A stretch of DNA of 38,394 nt from an uncultured Alphaproteobacteria bacterium (lineage in GTDB: Bacteria > Pseudomonadota > Alphaproteobacteria > Methylaequorales > Methylaequoraceae): assembly GCA_902563505.1 (NCBI GenBank), contig CACEXK010000012.1, positions 1 through 38,394 of the forward strand, given 5' to 3'. How positions within the stretch are numbered: position 1 is the stretch's first letter; each line of letters opens with the position of its first letter. Both the position numbers and the translations under genes were made by a program. Below are positions 32,041-38,394 of the stretch, piece by piece. Below the pieces are notes generated by a model. That model saw only the letters and a program-made list of their open reading frames with translations, did not search any database and had not been told where the DNA came from.

Positions 32041-33162
32041 ATGAAAAAAAATGATATTCAAAAACTAGTAAAACCATCTATTAATAAGATAGCAAAATAT
32101 ATTCCAGGGGAGTCCTCCATAAATGGTAAAACGAATATAATTAAGTTATCTTCAAATGAATCACCTTTTTCGATACCTAAAAAAGTATCAAAATCAGTGA
32201 ACAGCTCAAACATTCAAGTTAATTTATATCCTGATGGAGATTCAGTTTTTTTAAAAAAAACAATTTCGGAAACATTCAATTTAAACAAAAACCAAATTAT
32301 ATGTGGGAATGGGTCTGATGATATTTTATCAATTATCGCACAGGCTTTTTTAAGAGAAAATGATGAGGTCATTTGTAGTGAGTATGGTTTCATTTATTAC
32401 CCGATAATTGCTAAAGCATCGGGGGCTAGAGTTATCACCGCAAAAAGTAAAAATTTGAATATTAGTTGTGAAAATATTTTAAAAAGTATCTCAAAAAAAA
32501 CTAAAATAATTTTTTTCGCAAATCCAAACAATCCAACTGGATCAATAATTTTCAGGAAAGAACTCAATCAGTTTCTTCGCCAAATTCCTAAAAATATTAT
32601 TGTTGTAGTTGATGGAGCTTACTCAGAATTCATTTTGAATAAGAAATATTCTGATGGACTAGATTTAGTAAAAAAATTTTCAAATCTTATAGTAACAAGA
32701 ACTTTCTCTAAAATTTTTGCTTTAGCAGGTTTGAGATTAGGTTGGGCATATGCCTCTAGAGAGATAATATATTTACTAGAAAAAATAAGAGGACCTTTTA
32801 ATGTCAATTTGTATGCACAAAAAATAGGAGCTTCAATTCTTCAAGAAAAGGGATTTCTAAAAAAATCAATAAATCACAACATAAAATGGCAAAAAAAACT
32901 TCCTAAACTAATAAAAGAATTAGGATTATATGCTCAACCAACCTATGCTAATTTTATTTTAGTGAAAGTTGATAAAAAGAAATTTGATAAAAAAAAAATT
33001 ATTAAGGGGTTACTTTCTGAAAGAATAATTGTAAGAGATTTATCTAGTTATGGTTTGGATGATTTTTTTCGAGTCTCAGTAGGATCAGATACCCAATTAA
33101 ATATTTTTGTAAATTCTCTAAAAAAAATCCTTAATAAGATCTCAAATGCAAAAAAAAATTAA
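32041..33162 (+). CDS. hisC: Histidinol-phosphate / aromatic aminotransferase HisC
   Basis: PLP-dependent class I/II aminotransferase. The 373 residues include LSSNESPF, GNGSDDIL, NPNNPTGS (161-168), the PLP Lys224 in RTFSKIFALAGLRLGWAY, and the C-terminal FRVSVG arginine motif. Linkage to prephenate dehydrogenase suggests it may also transaminate aromatic oxoacids, as alphaproteobacterial HisC-type enzymes can. The ATG at 32041 has no clear Shine-Dalgarno. Overlaps tyrC by 17 nt. Confidence 0.94.
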   Translation: MKKNDIQKLVKPSINKIAKYIPGESSINGKTNIIKLSSNESPFSIPKKVSKSVNSSNIQVNLYPDGDSVFLKKTISETFNLNKNQIICGNGSDDILSIIAQAFLRENDEVICSEYGFIYYPIIAKASGARVITAKSKNLNISCENILKSISKKTKIIFFANPNNPTGSIIFRKELNQFLRQIPKNIIVVVDGAYSEFILNKKYSDGLDLVKKFSNLIVTRTFSKIFALAGLRLGWAYASREIIYLLEKIRGPFNVNLYAQKIGASILQEKGFLKKSINHNIKWQKKLPKLIKELGLYAQPTYANFILVKVDKKKFDKKKIIKGLLSERIIVRDLSSYGLDDFFRVSVGSDTQLNIFVNSLKKILNKISNAKKN

Positions 33163-34036
33163 TCAAATTACAATAATTGGTACTGGTTTAATTGGTTCTT
33201 CACTAGGACTGGCACTTAAAAGAAAAAAAATTTCTAATTCAATAGTTGGTATTGACAAATCAAAAGTTAATTTAAGTAATGCAATTAAAAATCAATCGAT
33301 TGATGAATCTAGACTAAAGATAGATTTTAGAATCCAAGAAAGTGATATAATCTTTTTATGTACGCCAGTTAGCTTGATTGACCCAATAACTAGAAAATTA
33401 ATACCATTTATTAAGAAAAATACCATTATTACTGATGTAGGTTCTGTTAAGAATTGCTTTGATGAAGAAACAATTAAAAAATCTAAAAACTTTTTTCATA
33501 TAGTTCCTGGGCATCCAATTGCAGGAACAGAACATTCAGGATCAAAATTTGCCGAAGAAGATTTATTTAAAAACAAATGGTGCATAATTACACCTTTGAA
33601 TAATAATAAAAAGGTAATAAATATTATCTGCAACATATGGAAAAAGATTGGAATGAAAATCTCGATTATGTCAGTTCATGAACATGATAAAATTATGTCA
33701 ATAACCTCTCACCTTCCTCATTTAATTGCTTTTACGATAGTTGGTACCGCTTTTAATATTGACATAAAAAAAAAGAAAGAACTTATAAATTTTTCTGCTG
33801 GAGGTTTCAGAGATTTCACCAGGATTGGTTCATCAGATTCAAAGATGTGGACGGACATTTTTATCAAAAATAAAAAGTTTATTCTAAAGACATTGGATAG
33901 TTTTTTTGATGACATTGATATTTTGAGAAAATGTATAATTTCAAATGATTATCAGAAAATATATAATTTATTGAAAAGAACAAAAGAAATAAGAAAAAAA
34001 ATATTAATTCAAGAGGAGACCAAAAGGAAAAATTAA
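33146..34036 (+). CDS. tyrC: Prephenate/arogenate dehydrogenase
   Basis: NAD(P)-dependent dehydrogenase of tyrosine synthesis. The 296 residues start with Rossmann GTGLIGSSLGLALKRK (12-27) and contain TDVGSVK, PGHPIAGTEHSG, SHLPHLIAF and the FSAGGFRDFTRIGSSD block. There is no chorismate mutase or ACT extension. Cyclohexadienyl (dual) specificity is common in this lineage but cannot be shown here. Its TAA stop interleaves with that of plsC (TTAA at 34033-34036). Confidence 0.94.
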   Translation: MQKKINQITIIGTGLIGSSLGLALKRKKISNSIVGIDKSKVNLSNAIKNQSIDESRLKIDFRIQESDIIFLCTPVSLIDPITRKLIPFIKKNTIITDVGSVKNCFDEETIKKSKNFFHIVPGHPIAGTEHSGSKFAEEDLFKNKWCIITPLNNNKKVINIICNIWKKIGMKISIMSVHEHDKIMSITSHLPHLIAFTIVGTAFNIDIKKKKELINFSAGGFRDFTRIGSSDSKMWTDIFIKNKKFILKTLDSFFDDIDILRKCIISNDYQKIYNLLKRTKEIRKKILIQEETKRKN

Positions 34037-34716
34037 TAGAAAATTTTCTCAATCTTTTTTCGCAATTCAACCTTATTCAAACCATCCTTTAGTGCTGGGT
34101 ATATTTTAACCTTTATAGATCCCTTGTGTTTAATAAACTTTTTATTCTTCCAATATAAACCTGAATTATGTTTAATAGGTACGATGGGTATTTTTAAAAT
34201 CTTATTAACCGCTATTACTCCAGAATTTAATTCTTTTTTTTCACCAGGTGCAACTCTTGTTCCTTGAGGAAAAATTATGAATGCTTTTACATCCTTTTTC
34301 ACTAATTTCGAAATTGAACTAATTACTTTTTTTAAGGAACTAAATCCTTTTTCACGATTAATATATATATACCCCAACTTTGAAAAATAACTAGACATGA
34401 TTGGAATATTTTTTAACTCTTCTTTTAAAACGAAAACTGGATCACCAAATAAAGCTACAAAGAAAAAAGTCTCCCAAGCTGACTGATGATTGCTTGCAAC
34501 AAGAAAAGGTTTGTCTCTAGGAATATTATCTTTGCCGTCTACAATATAATCAATACCAAGAATTTTTTTTGAAAACCAAATGATTGAGGCTGTCCAAAAA
34601 ACAGAAAGTTTTATAGCAGTTTTTCTTCTAAAATATTTGACTGGAGAAAAAAATATGAAATAAACGATCGTCCAAGCGTATACAATAATATAAAAGAATA
34701 AGCTTCTTAAAATCAT
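34033..34716 (-). CDS. plsC: 1-acyl-sn-glycerol-3-phosphate acyltransferase
   Basis: Membrane enzyme acylating lysophosphatidate to phosphatidate. The 227 residues have an N-terminal hydrophobic segment (about 1-22), NHQSAWE (76-82), the HX4E variant of the HX4D catalytic motif found in alphaproteobacterial members, and FPQGTRVAPGE, the second acyltransferase motif. It ends the argH-lysA-ftsEX run and overlaps the ydcF-like gene by 4 nt. Confidence 0.92.
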   Translation of the reverse strand: MILRSLFFYIIVYAWTIVYFIFFSPVKYFRRKTAIKLSVFWTASIIWFSKKILGIDYIVDGKDNIPRDKPFLVASNHQSAWETFFFVALFGDPVFVLKEELKNIPIMSSYFSKLGYIYINREKGFSSLKKVISSISKLVKKDVKAFIIFPQGTRVAPGEKKELNSGVIAVNKILKIPIVPIKHNSGLYWKNKKFIKHKGSIKVKIYPALKDGLNKVELRKKIEKIFY

Positions 34717-35309
34717 TTAATAGTCATTAATGTGTAAAGTACTTTAAAATATTCTGAAAAAATTAATTTAATATGAAAAACCACTTCTCCTCTAAATCTA
34801 TTTTTTTCAACGGCTGGTGAAGTAATAATTTCAATGTTTGGAATAATTTTCTGAAAAATTATTAAACTCCTTGGTATGTGATAGTATGAAGTGACTAGAA
34901 TTATATTTTTTATATCATTATGTTCACTCAACCATCTTTTAACCTCATAAGCATTCTCAATTGTATTTTTTGATTTTTCTCCAAAAAATACACAACACAA
35001 AAATTGAGATTCGAATTTTTTTTCTAAACTATACTTTGTTTCAATTTCCGAACTCTGGAAAACTCCAGATATAAAGAGTTTTTTTCCGTAACCGTTTTCT
35101 AAAAGATTTAGACCCTTTTCAATTCTCATTTTACCACCTGTTAAAACAATGATAGCAACTTCTTGGGGTTCATAATGTTTTTCTTGAAGATAATATTTTT
35201 TCGGAAATAAATTAAATATTAGAATTAGCCACCACAGAAAGCCTAAAAATATTGAAGTGAAGAAAAAATAAAAAAATTTCTTAAGTTTTGTCAAAGAACC
35301 TTTTCTCAA
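34713..35309 (-). CDS. YdcF/DUF218 family membrane-anchored protein
   Basis: A 198-residue protein of the DUF218 (YdcF/ElyC-like) family, with one N-terminal membrane segment (about 12-30) and a periplasmic domain containing VLTGGKMRIEKGLNLLENG, NTIENAYEVKRWL and VTSYYHIPRSLIIFQ. Some members act in envelope polysaccharide metabolism, but no reaction is assigned. The first start is TTG at 35309, inside ftsX; a second TTG five codons later (35294), with AAAGG just before it, is equally plausible. The ftsX-ydcF-plsC order recurs in Alphaproteobacteria. Confidence 0.87.
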   Translation of the reverse strand: MRKGSLTKLKKFFYFFFTSIFLGFLWWLILIFNLFPKKYYLQEKHYEPQEVAIIVLTGGKMRIEKGLNLLENGYGKKLFISGVFQSSEIETKYSLEKKFESQFLCCVFFGEKSKNTIENAYEVKRWLSEHNDIKNIILVTSYYHIPRSLIIFQKIIPNIEIITSPAVEKNRFRGEVVFHIKLIFSEYFKVLYTLMTIK

Positions 35310-36180
35310 AAAAATAAAATAAGTAAAAAGTTAAAAATATTAATAATAGAATTACAAAACTAATTAAAAAAATCACTAATAAAATTAGTTTTGTTGCTAT
35401 TAATTCAAAAAAAAAGGAGGGATTAAAAAAATTAAAATTTACTCCAAATAAATTAATTAGAATAACACTAATTATAAAAACAAAAATAAGACTTAAGACT
35501 GCACCAGGAAAGATCTTTTTTACAATACTTTGTGAAATATTTTTCGCTAACTCAAGACTACTTGCACCCATTATTTGTAACATCTCTAAAAACTTGAAAT
35601 TAGTTATAAGTGCAGCATTTACAATATTAATGACTAAAAATGAAAATAATATAATTACGACCAAAAACATAAAAAATATAATCATTTTTATCCTATTTAC
35701 TATTATGCTTGCCTCAAAAAGTTGATCCTTGTGAGAATATTTTTCAACAAATCTATTTTCAGAAATATTAATGAGATTTTTGTAAACTCTATCTACAATT
35801 ATGTCTTCACTAGCAACGATTTGAAAAATTAAGGGTAAGTTCAAACCTGAAAAATCGTTTAGGTTTTCCAAACCAAGACTTTCCTTAACCAATTCAGATT
35901 CGAGCATTTTAAATGAATCTATTTCTGAATCGTTTGACAAAAAATTAAAAATTTTTTCATTAATTGAATCTGGAATTTCTTTTTCATCAAAATTATTTGT
36001 TAGGATAAAAGTCGTTTTTTTCGATTCATTTTCTATCCAATTACTAGAGAATTTGTAAAAATTAAAATAAATTACTACATGAATAGCAATAAGGCTGATC
36101 ACAACAAATGAAAGTCCATGAAAGAACTTTTCTTCTTCTTTTAATAAAATTTTTTTTAAAACATCTTGATAATTTATCAT
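35281..36180 (-). CDS. ftsX: Cell division protein FtsX
   Basis: Permease-like partner of FtsE that transmits division-site signals to periplasmic murein hydrolase activators. The 299 residues have a short cytoplasmic N-terminus, TM1 (about 22-42), a periplasmic domain (43-165), then TM2 (165-192), TM3 (226-246) and TM4 (263-291). The cytosolic loop after TM2 has FKFLEMLQIMGASSLEL, the MxxxGA coupling segment of FtsX. It begins 2 nt after ftsE. The fold is complete, in contrast to the altered ATPase active site of its partner. Confidence 0.92.
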   Translation of the reverse strand: MINYQDVLKKILLKEEEKFFHGLSFVVISLIAIHVVIYFNFYKFSSNWIENESKKTTFILTNNFDEKEIPDSINEKIFNFLSNDSEIDSFKMLESELVKESLGLENLNDFSGLNLPLIFQIVASEDIIVDRVYKNLINISENRFVEKYSHKDQLFEASIIVNRIKMIIFFMFLVVIILFSFLVINIVNAALITNFKFLEMLQIMGASSLELAKNISQSIVKKIFPGAVLSLIFVFIISVILINLFGVNFNFFNPSFFFELIATKLILLVIFLISFVILLLIFLTFYLFYFFEKRFFDKT

Positions 36181-36182
36181 AA

Positions 36183-36812
36183 CTAAAGATTTATTTCTTT
36201 GTAGTTCACATTGAATTGCCGCTGAAAATTTGATGTCATTATTACAGTCACCCCTAGCTTATTTAAAGACTCAAACAAATAAAATAGTTTTCTTGATGCA
36301 TTCTCATCTAAATTATTGTCAGGTTGATCAGCAATTATTATTTTTGGATTATTTATTAAGGCTCTTGCTATTACGACTCTTTGTTTCTGTCCATTTGATA
36401 GCTTAAATACCAAATCATTTTTTATTTTTCTTAAGCCTAACCATTCTAGAATTTCATTAATTCTTTTATGAAAATTGTCTTTCTTATTTTGAATCTGACT
36501 GGCCAGTTGGATATTTTGATAAACAGTAAAAAATGGAATTAAAAAGTCATTTTGTAATATAACCCCTAATTTTTTTCTGTAAGCTAAAATTCCATCTCTC
36601 TCAGTTTCCTTAATTTTTTTTCCAAATAAAAAAATATTACCTTTTGTTGGTAAAATCTTTAAGTATAACAATTTTAACAACAAAGATTTACCAACTGCAT
36701 TGGCGCCTTTTATAATCAAGAAATCACCAGAGTTTATTAAAAAACTCGTGTTGACAATTTCTTTATTATCAATTGTCAATGTAACATTATCAAGACGAAG
36801 AATTTCATTCAT
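36183..36812 (-). CDS. ftsE: FtsE-type ABC ATPase with altered catalytic residues
   Basis: ABC subunit of the FtsEX division complex; identity is set by size (209 residues) and adjacency to ftsX. From the ATG at 36812: Walker A GANAVGKS (36-43), Q-loop Gln87, signature LSNGQ (138-142), Walker B IIIAD (158-162). The residue after Walker B Asp is Gln163, where the catalytic Glu is expected (ADQPDNNLD instead of ADEPTGNLD). The H-switch reads MTSNF, with Asn195 in the His position. Nucleotide binding looks possible, hydrolysis impaired. The codons (CAA, AAT) read clearly and neighbouring residues also diverge, so a single base error does not explain both changes. A TTG at 36818 is an alternative start. 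Confidence 0.9.
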   Translation of the reverse strand: MNEILRLDNVTLTIDNKEIVNTSFLINSGDFLIIKGANAVGKSLLLKLLYLKILPTKGNIFLFGKKIKETERDGILAYRKKLGVILQNDFLIPFFTVYQNIQLASQIQNKKDNFHKRINEILEWLGLRKIKNDLVFKLSNGQKQRVVIARALINNPKIIIADQPDNNLDENASRKLFYLFESLNKLGVTVIMTSNFQRQFNVNYKEINL

Positions 36813-36818
36813 ATTCAA

Positions 36819-38036
36819 TTAAGTTTCAAATATCTTCTTTCCATCAATCATTATCTCTTTTGCCAAACCTCTTAAATTATAATTAGAGGCCATACAAGAA
36901 CCGTATGCACCTGTAGAACAAATTACCAAATAATCATCTTTTTTCATTTCTTGTATCTTCATATTTTTTAAAAAAGTATCACTAGTTTCACATATTGGTC
37001 CCACAACATCATATTTCCTTTCTTTTTTACTTTTCTTTACTGGTATGATTTTGTGGAAAGCATTGTAAAGTGATGGTCTTATCAAATTATTCATTCCTGC
37101 ATCAATAATAAGAAAATCTTTATTTTCACCTTTTTTAGTTCTAACTACTTTTGATAACAATACTCCTGAAGATCCAACCATGTATCTTCCAGGTTCTAAG
37201 ATTATCTCTATATTTAAATCTGAAAATATTTTTTCTATTAGTGCTGCATAATCAGAAATTTTTAAAGTTTTTGAATCATCGTAATCTATTGCAACTCCAC
37301 CACCTAGATCAAGGGTTTCGCATACAAAGCCCTCTTTTTTTAAATTTTCAATCATATTCTTTATTTTTTTAAAAGCTTTTTTAAATGGATCTAATTTATT
37401 TATTTGTGAACCAATATGAATAGATAGCCCATTGATTTTTATATTTTTATTTGATTTGTACTTTTTAAAAATTTTTAAAATTTTATTTTTAGATATACCA
37501 AATTTATCTTCTGATCTTCCTGTAGAAATCTTTTCGAGTGTGCCAGCATCAATGTCAGGATTAACCCTCAAACTCACATTTATTTTTTTTTTTAAATATA
37601 AACAAATTAAATTTATTTCAGATAATTCCTCCTCACTTTCAACATTTAATTGTTTAATATTTTTTTTAATAGCATACTTTATTTCTTGTTCTGTTTTTCC
37701 AACACCAGAGAAAACAATTTTTTTTCTATCAACTCCACATTCAAGAGATAATTTTAATTCTTCGCCTGAAACAACATCCATGCCAGCACCAATTTTTGAC
37801 AAAACATCAATAATTTTTTTATTGAAATTTGCCTTAACCGCATAACAAATGATCGGTTTAATTTTTTTAAAAGAATTTTTTAATTCCAGAAAATTCTCTC
37901 TTATTTGCTTTATTGAATAACAATATATCGGCGTTTGAAATTTCTCGCCTAGTTCCAGCAAAGATGTTTCCTCAATAAATAAATTATTACCTTTGTAAGA
38001 TATATGCTTGCTCTGTCTATGTATATCCATTTTCAT
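36819..38036 (-). CDS. lysA: Diaminopimelate decarboxylase
   Basis: PLP enzyme making lysine from meso-diaminopimelate. The 405 residues from the ATG at 38036 show YAVKANFN with the PLP lysine, GVGKTEQEI, SIHIGSQI, DLGGGVAIDY, EPGRYMVGSSG, and the C-terminal GPICETSDTF with the catalytic Cys. The start at 38036 lies one base after the stop of the small lipoprotein gene; the upstream reading to 38066 would overlap it. The argH-lipoprotein-lysA order is typical of Alphaproteobacteria. Confidence 0.96.
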   Translation of the reverse strand: MKMDIHRQSKHISYKGNNLFIEETSLLELGEKFQTPIYCYSIKQIRENFLELKNSFKKIKPIICYAVKANFNKKIIDVLSKIGAGMDVVSGEELKLSLECGVDRKKIVFSGVGKTEQEIKYAIKKNIKQLNVESEEELSEINLICLYLKKKINVSLRVNPDIDAGTLEKISTGRSEDKFGISKNKILKIFKKYKSNKNIKINGLSIHIGSQINKLDPFKKAFKKIKNMIENLKKEGFVCETLDLGGGVAIDYDDSKTLKISDYAALIEKIFSDLNIEIILEPGRYMVGSSGVLLSKVVRTKKGENKDFLIIDAGMNNLIRPSLYNAFHKIIPVKKSKKERKYDVVGPICETSDTFLKNMKIQEMKKDDYLVICSTGAYGSCMASNYNLRGLAKEIMIDGKKIFET

Positions 38037-38037
38037 T

Positions 38038-38157
38038 TTACTCAGGATACTGCTTTGGATAATCACTGCCTGGATACTTTTCTAAGCCTGACTTCTTTCC
38101 ACATGAAACAATAAGGAAGATAAATAAAATAAATGTAACTCTCAAGAAAAATTTCAT
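38038..38157 (-). CDS. Small LptM-like lipoprotein
   Basis: A 39-residue reading frame too short for most gene callers. It has a signal sequence (MKFFLRVTFILFIFLIVSC) whose lipobox IVSC ends at Cys19, followed by GKKSGLEKYPGSDYPKQYPE. The CGKK-x-LE-x-YP pattern resembles the LPAM/LptM family of tiny lipoproteins; E. coli LptM aids maturation of the LPS translocon. The gene fits exactly between the argH stop (1 nt gap) and lysA (1 nt gap), the usual alphaproteobacterial site for such a lipoprotein. Function in this lineage is inferred. Confidence 0.85.
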   Translation of the reverse strand: MKFFLRVTFILFIFLIVSCGKKSGLEKYPGSDYPKQYPE

Positions 38158-38158
38158 C

Positions 38159-38394
38159 TTAATTCCTCATTTTTCTTTTTGCTCTCAATATTGCTTTTTT
38201 GACCTGAGTAGTTGATGTTCCTCCATACGAATTTTTTTGTGAAATTGATTTTTCAGGAGATAAAATATCAAATACTCTTTTATCAATTTTTGGTTCTATT
38301 GATTGAAACTTTTCAATTGATAACTGATGCAGAAATTTTTTTTCATTTTCCGCAATAACTACGATTTGCCCTGTCTTATTATGAGCATCTCTAA
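38159..38394 (-). CDS. argH: Argininosuccinate lyase, C-terminal part (cut by window edge)
   Basis: The last 77 codons of argH, the final enzyme of arginine synthesis. The frame begins RDAHNKTGQIVVIAE, matching the FREAHHxxG block of ArgH, and ends with SQKNSYGGTSTTQVKKAI, matching its C-terminal GGTAPxxV motif, before a TAA at 38161-38159. The rest of the gene, including the catalytic signature, lies beyond the right edge. The lipoprotein ATG follows after one base. Confidence 0.9.
   Translation of the reverse strand, partial: RDAHNKTGQIVVIAENEKKFLHQLSIEKFQSIEPKIDKRVFDILSPEKSISQKNSYGGTSTTQVKKAILRAKRKMRN

Noticed and set aside
34041-34050. GAAAATTTTC palindrome just after the tyrC stop as a terminator
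   Set aside because: Five-base AT-rich arms with no loop and no T tract; it lies inside plsC.
37432-37845. 137-codon plus-strand frame inside lysA
   Set aside because: Shadow of lysA; phenylalanine-rich reading of antisense poly-A/T stretches.

Overview
The window looks like a dense, AT-rich (about 30% G+C by eye, not computed) chromosome segment from a streamlined, free-living alphaproteobacterium. Evidence for this is the gene order: sdhDAB-zapE-mdh-sucCD, xerC-DUF484-priA-atpHAGDC, rplU-rpmA-obgE-proBA-nadD-rsfS-rlmH-gpmI-envC-ctpA-rppH, metX-metW opposite hisC-tyrC, and argH-small lipoprotein-lysA-ftsE-ftsX. All are alphaproteobacterial neighbourhoods. The low G+C and roughly 1.5% non-coding DNA (about 575 bases summed over all gaps) suggest a marine lineage such as SAR11-, HIMB59- or AEGEAN-169-like bacteria. 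That placement is inference. No gap exceeds 148 bases. I see no tRNA, rRNA, CRISPR array, insertion sequence, prophage or long repeat.

Layout. 1-9272 (+): succinate dehydrogenase (sdhD partial, sdhA, sdhB), a divergent ZapE ATPase, quinolinate synthase and phosphoribosyltransferase (nadA, nadC), malate dehydrogenase, succinyl-CoA ligase (sucC, sucD) and a double-ACT GcvR-like protein. 9279-10839 (-): XerC-type recombinase and DUF484. 10909-17713 (+): priA and the F1 ATP synthase operon. 17704-27411 (-): one 12-gene run from rplU to rppH (ribosome, GTPase, proline, NAD, ribosome maturation, glycolysis, cell-wall and RNA-decay genes). 27560-29460 (+): thiolase and acetoacetyl-CoA reductase. 29457-31959 (-): metX, metW, gloB. 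32041-34036 (+): hisC, tyrC. 34033-38394 (-): argH (partial), a 39-residue LptM-like lipoprotein, lysA, ftsE, ftsX, a YdcF-like protein, plsC.

How the genes work together. The left part joins the TCA steps succinyl-CoA to oxaloacetate with de novo NAD synthesis, and nadD lies in the rplU run. The centre supplies the F1 sector of ATP synthase; the F0 genes are not here. Two cell-division/envelope components, FtsEX and an EnvC-like factor with a degenerate LytM domain, lie in separate operons.

I found no clearly new multi-gene system. The best leads are: an FtsE that has lost both the catalytic glutamate and the H-switch histidine; two divergent promoters for metX and hisC laid over the same 42 bp on opposite strands; four convergent gene pairs whose ends touch or overlap; a TCA locus lacking sucAB with nadAC inserted; and a ZapE with an apparently missing conserved arginine.
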